In this document: positions 30,520 to 39,765 of the stretch, in pieces | Position numbering within the stretch: position 1 is the stretch's first letter | How the letters are laid out: every line of letters starts with the position of its first letter | Source of the DNA: Carnimonas nigrificans ATCC BAA-78 | GTDB lineage: Bacteria > Pseudomonadota > Gammaproteobacteria > Pseudomonadales > Halomonadaceae | Assembly: GCF_000526695.1 (NCBI RefSeq) | Contig: NZ_JAGO01000010.1 | Span: 248,001 to 312,000, forward strand | Direction: 5' to 3' | Length of the DNA stretch: 64,000 bases | The notes under the pieces: model-generated | Databases searched by the model: none | The model's input: the letters and a program-made list of their open reading frames with translations, nothing else | What the model was told of the DNA's origin: nothing | Position numbers and translations under genes: made by a program

Positions 30520-30533
30520 GATTAACCTTAATC
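30520..30533 (-). promoter_or_regulatory. candidate operator 1 of the pentulose operon
   Basis: GATTAACCTTAATC is an inverted repeat (GATTAA/TTAATC) located between the DeoR-type gene and a TATAAT-like -10 element (30586-30591, minus strand). A related copy lies at 30808-30821. The position downstream of the -10 suits repression. Confidence 0.4.
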
Positions 30534-31017
30534 ACGTACGGGCAATACTCTCCCCTTTTTGAAAAAATTGCTTCAATAATTTAGTATTATAGACCAAGGT
30601 ACATCATGTTATTTTGGCGGGAAATGTCGATCAGAATCAGAGATTCCATCCTCAATACTATACTTTAGGATAAAGCTGGTTTCGGCGCATACTAGCCAAT
30701 TGCATTCGGGCGCTAAACATCATATTTGGAGGTACTTCTATCAGAAGAGAAATGGACAAAGGATAGATAACCTCTTACTTTCAAAGGACATATCAAGCTT
30801 ACAAAATAATTAACATTAATTTTTCAGAATTCTAAAAATCACTTGAGTAAAGATGCCTATATTGAAAATTTGGTCAGCACAGCCTCTCCAATCCGCTATT
30901 TTCTTTCTTATCCGACTTTCGTCATACACCCCCATTTTTCAGCCTGCTGCCGGAGGTGGTGCGCTATAGTCATCAACGTCTTAACAATCATGTTAACGAC
31001 GTGCTTGAGGAATACGT
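30534..31017. other. intergenic region between the pentulose regulator and the YgiW-like gene
   Basis: This AT-rich stretch with no supported gene holds the divergent promoters. A TATAAT at 30586-30591 on the minus strand is the best -10 for the pentulose operon. I see no convincing -35 or RNA gene. Confidence 0.3.
30808..30821. promoter_or_regulatory. candidate operator 2 of the pentulose operon
   Basis: AATTAACATTAATT shares the inverted AATTAA/TTAATT architecture and two-base centre of the copy at 30520. It lies about 290 bases further upstream, a spacing compatible with DNA looping. AT-rich context raises the chance of coincidence. Confidence 0.25.
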
Positions 31018-31407
31018 ATGAAAATGCTCCCTCTCTCTTCCATGGCGTTGATCGCCATGATGTTCAGCATGAGCGCAGCGGCTCAGCAGGGTGGTTTTAT
31101 CGGTCCGGGCGGGGCGCAAAAGCAGGATATGAATGAGTCCCGGGCGATATCTACTGTCAGCGAGGCGCTGAAACAGGAGGACGATACGCCGATCATCCTG
31201 CAAGGGAACATTACCAGGCAGCTATCACACGAATACTATGAGTTCAAGGATGCCAGCAACAAAACCATCACTGTCGAGATTGATGACGATGATTGGGAAG
31301 GGATACAGGTAACGCCGCAGGATAAGGTGCAGTTGGAAGGGGAAGTAGAGCGACATCGCGATGGTCGAATCGACGTTGATGTTGATCGCGTGACGCTCAT
31401 TAGATAA
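31018..31407 (+). CDS. YgiW/YdeI-family periplasmic OB-fold stress protein
   Basis: This 129-residue exported protein of the bacterial OB-fold (BOF) family has a signal peptide ending MSAAAQQ. GGFIGPGG follows, then the core ILQGNITRQLSHEYYEFKD, ITVEIDDDDW and GEVERHRDGRIDVDVDRVT. Relatives are induced by peroxide, cadmium, acid or envelope stress and bind cationic ligands. The exact ligand is unknown. GAGGAA precedes the ATG. Confidence 0.85.
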   Translation: MKMLPLSSMALIAMMFSMSAAAQQGGFIGPGGAQKQDMNESRAISTVSEALKQEDDTPIILQGNITRQLSHEYYEFKDASNKTITVEIDDDDWEGIQVTPQDKVQLEGEVERHRDGRIDVDVDRVTLIR

Positions 31408-31443
31408 GCCGCCATAACAATCGGCCATCTGCTCTACACATTA

Positions 31444-31466
31444 ACGCCCAGCCTGTTGCTGGGCGT
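31444..31466. terminator. hairpin between convergent genes
   Basis: ACGCCCAGC and GCTGGGCGT pair across a five-base loop between the YgiW-like gene and yqiB. The T-run is poor, so termination may be weak. Confidence 0.5.
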
Positions 31467-31507
31467 CTGCGTATGATGCTTTGACAAGCCTTGCGAACGC
31501 TGCGCTA

Positions 31508-31966
31508 TCAGGCGCCTAACGAACCGGCACTGCGACCGTGCTCCAGCGCGTGATCCAGCCATTCGCCCAGAAAGCGGTTGAGCTGGAGCTTTTCATCGGG
31601 CTGATGCATATGTGCATTGGGGTAGCGGTAGCGCCCCTGAAAATGGCGCTTGCGCTGGAAATCGACCACTTCCGCCATGCGAACATCATGATAAAGGTGC
31701 ACCCGCATACGCGGTGAATCCACCAGCGCCTCCAGCATGCCGCTTTGAGTAACGTTCAGACGGGTTGTGTAAGGCGCCTGCTCTTCGACCTCGACATGCA
31801 AGCAGCCGAACGAACGATCGCTTTCGCCCAGCGCAATATCAATGCGCTCCCCCTCGGCACGCCCGCTAACCAGCCGCGACAGCCGCAGAAAGTTACTGGC
31901 GCACTCAGCCTGCAAACTCTTGAGGTCTGTCACATAGGCACGTTTGGCGGGCGTAGAAAAACTCAT
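31508..31966 (-). CDS. yqiB: DUF1249 protein YqiB
   Basis: The 152-residue cytoplasmic protein has the family core SDRSFGCLHVEVEEQAPYTT, then LHLYHDVRMAEV-like text (VHLYHDVRMAEVVDFQ) and FLGEWLDHALEHG at the end. Function is unknown. As in E. coli it is coupled to the ADP-ribose pyrophosphatase gene, with a four-base start/stop overlap. Confidence 0.9.
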   Translation of the reverse strand: MSFSTPAKRAYVTDLKSLQAECASNFLRLSRLVSGRAEGERIDIALGESDRSFGCLHVEVEEQAPYTTRLNVTQSGMLEALVDSPRMRVHLYHDVRMAEVVDFQRKRHFQGRYRYPNAHMHQPDEKLQLNRFLGEWLDHALEHGRSAGSLGA

Positions 31967-32619
31967 CCATTACTCCTGGCACGCAATGACGCACGCTCTC
32001 GCGCCAGCCACTGCATTGCAATAACCATCATGCCATTGTCCAGCTTGCCTTCCTCCAGCAGTTGCATTGCTTTAGGGAAGGGAATGACATGCACTCGAAT
32101 ATCTTCCTGCTCTTCTGCAAGACCATGAACGCCGCCCACCGCACTGCTGTCGAGCAGGGCACAGTACAGGTGTACCCGCTCGGTATAGCACCCCGGCGAA
32201 GGGTAGAAGGAGTAGAGCGGGATCATCTCATCAATGTGGCATCCCGCCTCTTCCCATACCTCGCGACGCCCCACCTGCTCCGGCGTTTCATCGGTATCCA
32301 TCAACCCGGCAACAACTTCCAGCACCCACGGAGTAGTGCCATCTCGGCGCGCCACGATACCCGCACGCACCTGCTCGACCAGCACCACTGCATCCGCCGC
32401 AGGATCATACAAGAGCACCCCGACGGCATCGTGATGCTCATGCACTTCACGGATTACCTCTTCACTCCAGCTCCCATCAAAGCGACGGTGCTTGTACTTA
32501 AGCTTCGAGAAGGTAAAGAAGCCCTGATATACCGGTGTATCCGCAGTGAGTTCAACATCACCCGCAGTAAACTCGACGTTGCCGTCACCTCGCTTCACTT
32601 GCCTGGCGTTATCTACCAC
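31963..32619 (-). CDS. nudF: ADP-ribose pyrophosphatase
   Basis: This Nudix hydrolase splits ADP-ribose to AMP and ribose-5-phosphate. The 218-residue protein has the Nudix box GLMDTDETPEQVGRREVWEE followed by AG, preceded by EVVAG. The first codon is GTG, and no strong ribosome-binding site is visible. Gene order nudF-yqiB is conserved in gamma-proteobacteria. Confidence 0.9.
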   Translation of the reverse strand: MVDNARQVKRGDGNVEFTAGDVELTADTPVYQGFFTFSKLKYKHRRFDGSWSEEVIREVHEHHDAVGVLLYDPAADAVVLVEQVRAGIVARRDGTTPWVLEVVAGLMDTDETPEQVGRREVWEEAGCHIDEMIPLYSFYPSPGCYTERVHLYCALLDSSAVGGVHGLAEEQEDIRVHVIPFPKAMQLLEEGKLDNGMMVIAMQWLARERASLRARSNG

Positions 32620-32915
32620 TACAGCACCCCGTCATCCAATACGCTATGCGCTTGCGTTTCGGCCCTGAGTTTCAGAAGACGAAACACGACTCTGCCAATG
32701 GCAAAAAAGCGCGACTAAACACACGATTCTGCATCAAGATGGCGCTTACTGACGGCAAATTCAAGCACCAGTGCGGTATGAAGCCCTTGTCTTCTGCTCC
32801 TTCCACGGGTTGGTAGAAGCCAATGGCATCCGCATAATGGATACTTTCCGTTATCTCAAAAAACACCATTCGCTTCAGAATCAGCATAGGCATATTACCG
32901 ATGAAAGGCCGCTAC

Positions 32916-33446
32916 ATGACACATTGGCGAGACCCCGCCAAGGACCCGCGCCAGGAAGCCAAAAGCAATGTCATTACGCGTGCAGGCTTCGAGCGTATGC
33001 AGGGCCTGTACCACCACCTGACCAGCGTGCGTCGCCCCGAACTGTCGCGAAAGACAGGGGAAGCTGCCGCCCAGGGCGACCGCAGTGAAAACGCCGATTA
33101 CACCTATAACAAACGCGAACTTAACAAGACCATTAGCCGTATTCGCTATCTGGGAAAACGGCTGGATGAACTGACAATAGTGGATCGCGCCCCCGACGAT
33201 CCCAACCGGATATTCTTCGCCGCCTATGTGACCCTCGAAGATGACAACGGTGAGGAGCTTGAGCTGCGTATTGTTGGCCCCGATGAAACCGTGCCTGACA
33301 AACGCTGGATCAGTGTGGATTCTCCCATGGCCCGTGCACTGCTGGGCAAGCGTCTCGACGATGACGTAGATGTTGCCGCGCCTGCGGGCGTTACTCACTA
33401 TATTGTGACGGAGATCCGCTACGATAATGCAGGGGGGACGAGTTAA
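32916..33446 (+). CDS. greB: transcript cleavage factor GreB
   Basis: GreB rescues backtracked RNA polymerase by stimulating cleavage of the 3' RNA end. The coiled-coil tip residues lie in EAAAQGDRSENADYTYNKREL, with the catalytic acidic pair DRSENAD. The globular domain contains IVGPDE and SVDSPMARALLGK. The YNKREL and RYLGKRLDEL wording is GreB-like and unlike GreA. The start at 32916 (MTHWRDP) has AAGG upstream; the ATG at 32901 is an alternative. Confidence 0.9.
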   Translation: MTHWRDPAKDPRQEAKSNVITRAGFERMQGLYHHLTSVRRPELSRKTGEAAAQGDRSENADYTYNKRELNKTISRIRYLGKRLDELTIVDRAPDDPNRIFFAAYVTLEDDNGEELELRIVGPDETVPDKRWISVDSPMARALLGKRLDDDVDVAAPAGVTHYIVTEIRYDNAGGTS

Positions 33447-33601
33447 CGTAACGCCATATGCACCCCATAGGTGACATGTTGCATCTGGGGCAGTCGATGA
33501 ATCCCTTTACGGTGCCAGGTGACTATTCATCTGCCTACCCCAGGTACGGCGCTCTTCTTTTGGAAGACGTTTGTGGTGAGCACAGCTATATAAGGGCTGA
33601 C

Positions 33602-34738
33602 TTAATCAAACAGGATAATTTGCCGGATGGCCTCGCCGGCAGCCAACCGCTCAAAGCCTTCATTGATCTGATCCAGCGTGATGCGGTGGGTAATCAACTG
33701 ATCGACGGGCAATCTACCACTACGATAAAGCGCCATGTATTCAAGCGTATCCAGTGCTGGCACATGGCCACCAAGATAAGAACCCAGCAGCTTTCGCTCT
33801 TGAGCCACCAGTTGACTGGGGCTTAGCTGAATACGCGCATCAGGATGAGGAAGTCCAGCAGAAACCGTAGTTCCGCCTTGCCGCGTACACGCATATGCAA
33901 ATTCCAGAGCAGCAGCCACGCCTGCATAATCAGCGGCAATATCCACGCCGCCCTCACTTTCGGTCAACACATGCTCAATGGCATCAGCCTGGGAGGATAA
34001 CACCCCAATATCCGCCCCTAATGCCAGCGCTTGGTCAATCTTGCTTTGCTGGATGTCAGCGACAATAACCCGACGCGCACCAGCGGCAATGGCTGCCAGC
34101 ACTGCCGATAGGCCAACGCCGCCCAGCCCCACGATCAAAACACTCTGGCCTGCACGCAGTTTCGCTGTTTGAAGCAAGGCCCCTGCCCCGGTCAGTACGG
34201 CACAGCCAAAGACCGCCGCTACATCAAAAGGCATCTCCTTATCAATCTTTACTGCCGAGCGCTCGGACACTACTGCATATTCGGCAAAGCCCGACACACC
34301 CAAATGATGGTTGATTGCAGTATCTCCCTGGAACAGGTGACGCCCACCATTGAGCAGTACCCCTTCCCCGTTGGCCCGCGCACCTGGAGCGCACAGGGCT
34401 GCGTGCCCATCCAGACAGGCTGCACAGCTCCCACAGCTGGGTACAAATGACAGCACTACGTGATCGCCTGCGGCGAAACGAGTGACATTTGGACCGACCT
34501 CAACCACTTCTCCGGCTGCTTCATGCCCCAGCACCATCGGCAGGTCCCGCGGACGATCACCATTAATCACCGAAAGATCCGAATGACACAGCCCCGCTGC
34601 ACGTATCTTGATCAGTAGCTCGCCCTGATCGGGAGGCGTCAGGGTAAATTCTTCGATCGCTAACGGCTGATGTTCGGAATAAGGACGTTCGGTGCCCGTT
34701 TTACGGAGCACTGCTGCACGCGTGGTGATAGGGGGCAT
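33602..34738 (-). CDS. zinc-dependent alcohol dehydrogenase
   Basis: This 378-residue medium-chain dehydrogenase oxidises an alcohol with NAD(P). Catalytic-zinc ligands lie in AAGLCHSDLSV and GHEAAGEVVEVG. The structural zinc site is CGSCAACLDGHAALC and the coenzyme site is GLGGVGLSAV. VADIQQSKI carries an acidic residue at the strand end, favouring NAD. AAGGAGA precedes the start. The substrate is unknown; class III-like and aryl-alcohol enzymes look similar. Confidence 0.88.
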   Translation of the reverse strand: MPPITTRAAVLRKTGTERPYSEHQPLAIEEFTLTPPDQGELLIKIRAAGLCHSDLSVINGDRPRDLPMVLGHEAAGEVVEVGPNVTRFAAGDHVVLSFVPSCGSCAACLDGHAALCAPGARANGEGVLLNGGRHLFQGDTAINHHLGVSGFAEYAVVSERSAVKIDKEMPFDVAAVFGCAVLTGAGALLQTAKLRAGQSVLIVGLGGVGLSAVLAAIAAGARRVIVADIQQSKIDQALALGADIGVLSSQADAIEHVLTESEGGVDIAADYAGVAAALEFAYACTRQGGTTVSAGLPHPDARIQLSPSQLVAQERKLLGSYLGGHVPALDTLEYMALYRSGRLPVDQLITHRITLDQINEGFERLAAGEAIRQIILFD

Positions 34739-35136
34739 ATCGAATCTCCTTGATTAAAAACAGCGGTCATCTCTTCTGCTATTGACGGCAGTGATGCCAA
34801 TCACATGAGCTTGCTCACACATTCATCATATCGAGCGGCTTTTCGGCACTTGTAGTCTCACAACGTCTTATTGCGCCAGGACGCTACAGTGGCCCCTGTC
34901 TTGAGAACATCCGTCCATGAGAGATGTATCGCTACCAGCCACGAGATGCGCAGAAAAATCTCACTTGAGTAACAAGCTTCTTTCCCCATTACGCGATACA
35001 CTTGAGAAGTATTCTCGGTTAACGATCAGGGCCAGATAGCTCACGCAAAAAACTGGCCTTCCAACTACCCCGGTATTCCGCTGAGAGCTGCACTGGCTCA
35101 CGGTTTGTTCGCTCTATTGTGCAGGAGTTTCCTGTT
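34739..35136. other. intergenic region without recognisable content
   Basis: The stretch separates the divergent alcohol dehydrogenase and lipoprotein genes. It must hold both promoters. I find no gene, RNA or strong repeat in it. Confidence 0.3.
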
Positions 35137-35745
35137 ATGCCGCTGCGTTCTCTCTCGCCCGTGAACTCTCTGAGGATCACATTGGTTGCTGTTGCGCTCA
35201 TGGCGCTAAGCGCGTGCAGCAGCGTAGTCACTCAGCGCGATTACGATCCCACACGCGATTTCGCTGCCTATCATCGCTGGCAGTGGGCAACGCCGCATGT
35301 TGTCTTTACTCCCGACAATACGCTGGCCCGCAGCAGCCTGACGGCTGAGCGCATCAATCAAGCGCTTAACGAACAGTTGCCCGGCAAGGGGCTAATGCCT
35401 GCGAACACTGCGCAAGGTGCCGATGTGCTGCTTCAGGCAACCGTGGCATATACCCAGCGCATTCAGGAAGATCCGTTCTATGACGGCCCGTGGGGGCCTT
35501 GGGGGCCGCGTGGCTATTATGGCCGACCCTATGGCTGGGGCGGCCCGAGCTTTTATGCACCGCGCGTGCGCAGCTTCCCCGTTACCATCCTTCAGCTTGA
35601 CATGTATGACCGTCACGACGGGCAACTGGTGTGGCGCGGACGAGTCGCACGGGATAGCAACGACGGTGCATCACCCCAGCAGCGTGCCCAGATCATTGCC
35701 GGACTGGTAGAAGAAGCCTTGAAACAGTATCCGCCAGCCCCCTGA
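35137..35745 (+). CDS. DUF4136 lipoprotein
   Basis: The 202-residue protein has a lipoprotein signal ending LMALSAC (lipidated Cys), followed by SSVVTQRDYDPTRDFAAYHRW, typical of DUF4136. The central region is rich in Gly, Pro, Trp and Tyr (GPWGPWGPRGYYGRPYGWG). The end reads LVWRGRVARDSN and IIAGLVEEALKQYPP. It is probably tethered in the outer or inner membrane facing the periplasm, with unknown function. The start has AGGAG upstream. Confidence 0.88.
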   Translation: MPLRSLSPVNSLRITLVAVALMALSACSSVVTQRDYDPTRDFAAYHRWQWATPHVVFTPDNTLARSSLTAERINQALNEQLPGKGLMPANTAQGADVLLQATVAYTQRIQEDPFYDGPWGPWGPRGYYGRPYGWGGPSFYAPRVRSFPVTILQLDMYDRHDGQLVWRGRVARDSNDGASPQQRAQIIAGLVEEALKQYPPAP

Positions 35746-35767
35746 TTGCACGCCTTCACATCACCAG

Positions 35768-35790
35768 CAGCCCCAATGCGGGGCTGTTGT
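35768..35790 (+). terminator. hairpin after the DUF4136 gene
   Basis: CAGCCCC and GGGGCTG enclose five bases and are followed by TTGT. This small stem suits terminating the lipoprotein mRNA and the convergent rsmC mRNA. Confidence 0.6.
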
Positions 35791-35823
35791 CATGATGAGA
35801 GAAGCAGCAGCCCCATACCTCCA

Positions 35824-36843
35824 TTAACGTTTGTAGCTGCGGCGCGGTGAGGAAGCGCGATAGATGCGGTAGCGCCCGTCTTCTTCCAGCGTATCGACAC
35901 GCTCAAAGCACGCTTCCAACGACGCGCGATAGGGAAGAAATACATTCGCGACGATATAGAGCTTGCCACCGGGACGCAGTCGGCTGGGGGCCTGCTCGAT
36001 CAAACGCCGCGCAGGCCCGATATCAACGTCACGCGCCTGATGAAACGGCGGATTCGAGACAATCAGGTCAAAGGAGTCATCCACGCCTTCGAGCATATCG
36101 CCGATCGAGACCTCGCCCTCAAGCCCGTTCAGCGCCAGCGAGCGCTTGGTGGTCTCAACAGCGAAAGCGTCAACGTCCAGCGCCGACACCTTGGCCCCCG
36201 CACGCGCCAGCCACAGGCTGATAATGCCATCGCCGCACCCCACATCCAGCGCGCTGCCAGAAATTCCCTTGGGAAACTCCTGCGCCAGACGCGCCAGCAG
36301 CATATCGGTTCCTGCATCCAGACGACCATTGGCAAACACGCCCGGATGGGTAGCCAGTTTCAACTCAAGCGCGGAGTATTCGCCCCATTCAGCCTCGTCA
36401 AAACTGACGGGGCGGGCGTGGGTGGCAAACAGCGAACAGCGGCGGGCGTTATCCAGTCGAATGCAAGCAAGCCCTGCTGCTTCCAGCACCTTGGGCACAC
36501 GTTTGATTCCCCCCTGATGCTCACCGATGATTTCAATCGGTGCTCCTTCCGGCAGCCAATGACATAGCTGCTGAAGCCACCACAGCCCCAGCGCATGACT
36601 TTTCGGCCAGAACAGCAGCGCCCCTTCGCTACGTTGGTCAGGGGCAGCAAGCCCCAGATGCACCTGCTGCCCCCGCTGGTTCAGCACATTGGCTACCGCC
36701 AGATCAGTGACCCAGGTGTGGCCGGTGTGCGGCAAAAACGGAGCCGCTGACAGCGGCACTGCTACCTGGCATGCATCGCTGCTCAGCTGCGACGCCTGGC
36801 GCTCCAGCAGTTGGCAAACAGGAGGAATAGTATGAGAAGCCAT
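35824..36843 (-). CDS. rsmC: 16S rRNA (guanine1207-N2)-methyltransferase
   Basis: RsmC methylates G1207 of 16S rRNA in the 30S subunit. The 339-residue protein has a catalytically dead N-terminal domain and a C-terminal methyltransferase with ALDVGCGDGIISLWLARAG. The signature VSNPPFHQ is diagnostic for amino-group methylation in this family. It stands next to cmoM in the same direction, grouping two RNA methyltransferases. Confidence 0.94.
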   Translation of the reverse strand: MASHTIPPVCQLLERQASQLSSDACQVAVPLSAAPFLPHTGHTWVTDLAVANVLNQRGQQVHLGLAAPDQRSEGALLFWPKSHALGLWWLQQLCHWLPEGAPIEIIGEHQGGIKRVPKVLEAAGLACIRLDNARRCSLFATHARPVSFDEAEWGEYSALELKLATHPGVFANGRLDAGTDMLLARLAQEFPKGISGSALDVGCGDGIISLWLARAGAKVSALDVDAFAVETTKRSLALNGLEGEVSIGDMLEGVDDSFDLIVSNPPFHQARDVDIGPARRLIEQAPSRLRPGGKLYIVANVFLPYRASLEACFERVDTLEEDGRYRIYRASSPRRSYKR

Positions 36844-36980
36844 AAAGAAGTTCAGATCCGATCAAACGGTGGCAGCACTCGACTGCCGAGAAGAGATGAG
36901 ACGCGCTATCAGATAGCGGTAACAACGATAGGATAATGCAATGCTGGCGGTGATGCCCTTCATCGGACGCGCTGCCAGCA

Positions 36981-37742
36981 TTATAACGGGCGATAGAGGC
37001 TATAGTGCAGATAACGGCCCATGCGCCAGAAGGGATCGACGCGGCAGTGCGCAAATTCGAGCTGGCGAAGCTGAGCCAACTGCTCTTCGCTGGGAAACTT
37101 CTCACGCAGATAATCGTGAAAGACCCGAATGCCGGTGATGCCTCGTATTTCAAGGCCCGCTTCCGTACACCACTGCTCAATTTCACGATGCGTCAGCGGT
37201 GAGATAGGCGTGAGCCGCGTACCGCGCCCCTTGCCCGCCAGATCATTTCTGAGCGCCTTGTCCAAATTGCCCTTTACTACATTGGACATCAGCAGCGCAT
37301 CACGATTGAAGACCATCAGCGACAGCCAACCGCCCGGCGCAAGCTGACTTACCAGCGCGTCGAACCCCTCACGCGGCTGCGCCATCCACTCAAGCACCGC
37401 ATGACACAGCATCCGCGGCCATGGCCCCGGCGCGACCGTCGCCAGCGACTGCAAATCACCCAGTACCAGCGTGACATCCAGCCCCTGCAAACGCTCGCGG
37501 GCAAACTCAAGCATCTCGGCTGCCGGCTCTACCAGAGTAACCCGATGGCCCCGCTCGGCAGCCCATGCCGACATCTGGCCCAGCCCTCCCCCTGCATCCA
37601 ACAGAGGCTCACCCGCCCATGGAATATCTTCCGCCAGCGCCTGCTGCACCAGCGCCAAGCGCAAGCGCCCCCGCGATGCACCGTATAGGCTGCGCCCGAA
37701 CTTCGCCGCCATCGCACCGGTAAAATAGCGATCCCCCGCCAT
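36981..37742 (-). CDS. cmoM: tRNA U34 carboxymethoxyuridine methyltransferase
   Basis: CmoM (formerly SmtA) methylates cmo5U34 to the methyl ester mcmo5U. The 253-residue protein follows E. coli CmoM motif by motif: AAKFGRSLYGASRGRLR, LLDAGGGLGQMSAWAAERGH, HAVLEWMAQP and ALLMSNVVKGN. GITGIRVFHDYLREK completes the match. GGAG precedes the chosen ATG by nine bases. With cmoA and cmoB 25 kb away, the window encodes the whole pathway from carboxy-SAM to mcmo5U. Confidence 0.92.
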   Translation of the reverse strand: MAGDRYFTGAMAAKFGRSLYGASRGRLRLALVQQALAEDIPWAGEPLLDAGGGLGQMSAWAAERGHRVTLVEPAAEMLEFARERLQGLDVTLVLGDLQSLATVAPGPWPRMLCHAVLEWMAQPREGFDALVSQLAPGGWLSLMVFNRDALLMSNVVKGNLDKALRNDLAGKGRGTRLTPISPLTHREIEQWCTEAGLEIRGITGIRVFHDYLREKFPSEEQLAQLRQLEFAHCRVDPFWRMGRYLHYSLYRPL

Positions 37743-37867
37743 GCAAAGGCACTCCACTGCCACTATAAAAGGGCAGCAAGTTTACTCGCCCCGGCAGCCA
37801 ACCCCAAGCGCACCCTTTCCCTCAACCGCCAGATTCCCTATAATTCGGGCCTTCACCTTCCGCATAT

Positions 37868-37944
37868 GCCCTTATAGCTCAGCTGGATAGAGCGTCCCCC
37901 TCCTAAGGGGAAGGTCGCAGGTTCGAATCCTGCTGAGGGCGCCA
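37868..37944 (+). tRNA. tRNA-Arg (anticodon CCT)
   Basis: Acceptor GCCCTTA pairs with TGAGGGC, and a discriminator G and an encoded CCA follow. The D-arm is GCTC/GAGC, the anticodon stem is TCCCC/GGGGA with loop CTCCTAA (anticodon CCT, reading AGG), and the T-arm is GCAGG-TTCGAAT-CCTGC. All arms close well. An AT-rich block begins directly after it, as is usual at tRNA-associated islands. Confidence 0.96.
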
Positions 37945-38016
37945 GATAAACATTAAGCACTTTATATACGCCATGAGTGGTGCAGCTTTCCTGTTTGCCT
38001 AGCCACCCAATGGATG

Positions 38017-38274
38017 TCACTTAAGTACAACCACCACGGCGAATCTTGCCCAAGCCCTTTCTGCTTCCAAAAACTGTATGGTCCAGGTAGCGTTCCTTTC
38101 CTCACAGTCCAACCCAATGATGATCGCCTCCCCCTGCTCTGGATTGTGCCGTATAGAGTCAATCGTTTTCTGTACCAGCCCATTTATATTGAACAAGTCA
38201 CACGGAAGACCAGGGTGTGAATATGGTCGGTCAAGATCGCGTATCAATTCTTTGGTTCCAACAATCAGGCTCAT
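38017..38274 (-). CDS. possible small hypothetical protein
   Basis: This is an 85-codon ORF (MSLIVGTKELIRDLDRPY ... ending WARFAVVVVLK) with protein-like composition. It contains QGEAIIIGLDCEERNATW. There is no good ribosome-binding site and no recognised family. It lies between tRNA-Arg and the symporter and may be a remnant. The rest of 37945-38394 shows nothing I can identify. Confidence 0.3.
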   Translation of the reverse strand: MSLIVGTKELIRDLDRPYSHPGLPCDLFNINGLVQKTIDSIRHNPEQGEAIIIGLDCEERNATWTIQFLEAERAWARFAVVVVLK

Positions 38275-38394
38275 TGGTCGGCATTGAGAGAGCACTTCGA
38301 AGCTCCGGAAGAATGCACCTTAGGACTACTGAAGAGTGCAGTATCCGCTTCATATCAAGTAATTGGGCCTATCTGTGAACCATAGTCTGAGATA

Positions 38395-39765
38395 TCACTC
38401 GTAGACCCTTTTCTTGAACAGGTGACTGACAGTCATCACTACCAGTGGGACCAAGAAGGCAATATACGTGCTATTAATTCCGAATGGATTTTCAGCCAGA
38501 AACCATCCAATAGTCCCTATCACCGATATAATAATTCCAGCCAACGCGCCTGTGTTACTCCCAAATCTAGGAGCATAGAACGATAGTATAATTAATACTG
38601 CGAGCGACGCTCTTAATGCTTTTCCCAAAAAGGCTATAGCCAGAATCTGATCAGCAAAAATAGCCAATATCAAAGGGGCAACCCCCAAAACAATGGTAGC
38701 CGCTTGGGCACATCTCAGTGACTTCTTCTCACTGCCTGAGGTGTTAACGAAGACATCATAAAAATCCTTGGTGAATAGCGTTGCACATGCCATTGTATTT
38801 GCCGAGACAGCCCCAAACATAGCTCCTGCAATACCGATAACGGCAATACTGGCCGACCAGGCTGGCATATGAGCAATCACTTCAGGAAATGCGTTAATTG
38901 ATTGAATTTCTGGATATAGGTATGCGGAGCAGACCCCGATCATCGCCAGAGCTAGACCGAAAGGTATCATTAAGATAAAAGTGTAATTACAAGCTCGCCT
39001 TGCTATTTTAGGCGACGGTGTTTGGACAATGGCTTGAATAAGATATTGTGTCGCAAAAATTGACCCTACACCCGCCAATACCCAAGCAATAATTTGCCCA
39101 CCTCCCACTGATGTTATATTCAGCATTTGAGAAGGAAGGTGCTGCTGGAGGTGGGAAATACCTCCTGATTGTTTAAGCGCCCATACAAGAGCCAGGGTAA
39201 CGCCAAGTGCTTTCAATAAAGTGTTAATAAAATTACTGTAAATAACTGAGCGTAACCCTCCCATTATCACCAAGATAACCGTCACAGCACCACATATCAA
39301 AATTGCCTGAGTTCTACTAATTCCTATGGCAGAGGCCAGGACGGCTCCCCCTCCTGCATAAAGCGCCACTGTCACAATACTTAGAGCTATAATAGAGAGC
39401 GCGGAAGCCGCATATCTAACACGCGATCCATAGGCATCACATAATACTCCAGAAACAGTGTTATGCCCACTGGACTTATAACGGCTTGCCATAATCATTC
39501 CAAACAACAAAAATCCCAAGGCAAAACCAAATAGAGCCCAGGCTGCTGAAATACCAGATAGAAATCCTGCCTGTGCAGTTCCGATACTGACGGAACTTCC
39601 TATATATTCAGAAAGCATCATTCCGGCTATTAACCAAGCGGGAAACGAGCGACCACCAGAGGCAAAGGCACTACCACTTCTTGTATGCTTTTTAGCGTTA
39701 AAACCAATCCATAGCATTACTAACAAGTATACAATCAGGGCAGAGACAACAATGATACTACGCAT
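38395..39765 (-). CDS. sodium:solute symporter family transporter
   Basis: The 456-residue protein has about 12-13 transmembrane helices and typical SSS features. These are WIGFNAKKHTRSGSAF in the first loop, MMLSEYIGSSVSIGTAQAGF (helix 2 substrate/Na region), GGLRSVIYSNFINTLLKALG and FGAVSANTMACATLFTKDFY. It imports an unknown solute with Na+. It is AT-rich relative to its surroundings and lies just 3' of tRNA-Arg, suggesting lateral acquisition. No regulator or enzyme partner is adjacent, so the substrate cannot be inferred. Confidence 0.85.
   Translation of the reverse strand: MRSIIVVSALIVYLLVMLWIGFNAKKHTRSGSAFASGGRSFPAWLIAGMMLSEYIGSSVSIGTAQAGFLSGISAAWALFGFALGFLLFGMIMASRYKSSGHNTVSGVLCDAYGSRVRYAASALSIIALSIVTVALYAGGGAVLASAIGISRTQAILICGAVTVILVIMGGLRSVIYSNFINTLLKALGVTLALVWALKQSGGISHLQQHLPSQMLNITSVGGGQIIAWVLAGVGSIFATQYLIQAIVQTPSPKIARRACNYTFILMIPFGLALAMIGVCSAYLYPEIQSINAFPEVIAHMPAWSASIAVIGIAGAMFGAVSANTMACATLFTKDFYDVFVNTSGSEKKSLRCAQAATIVLGVAPLILAIFADQILAIAFLGKALRASLAVLIILSFYAPRFGSNTGALAGIIISVIGTIGWFLAENPFGINSTYIAFLVPLVVMTVSHLFKKRVYE

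Noticed and set aside
37868-37944. A second attachment copy of the tRNA-Arg 3' end downstream
   Set aside because: I scanned the next several kilobases for the T-arm and acceptor sequence and found no repeat, so intact island ends cannot be claimed.
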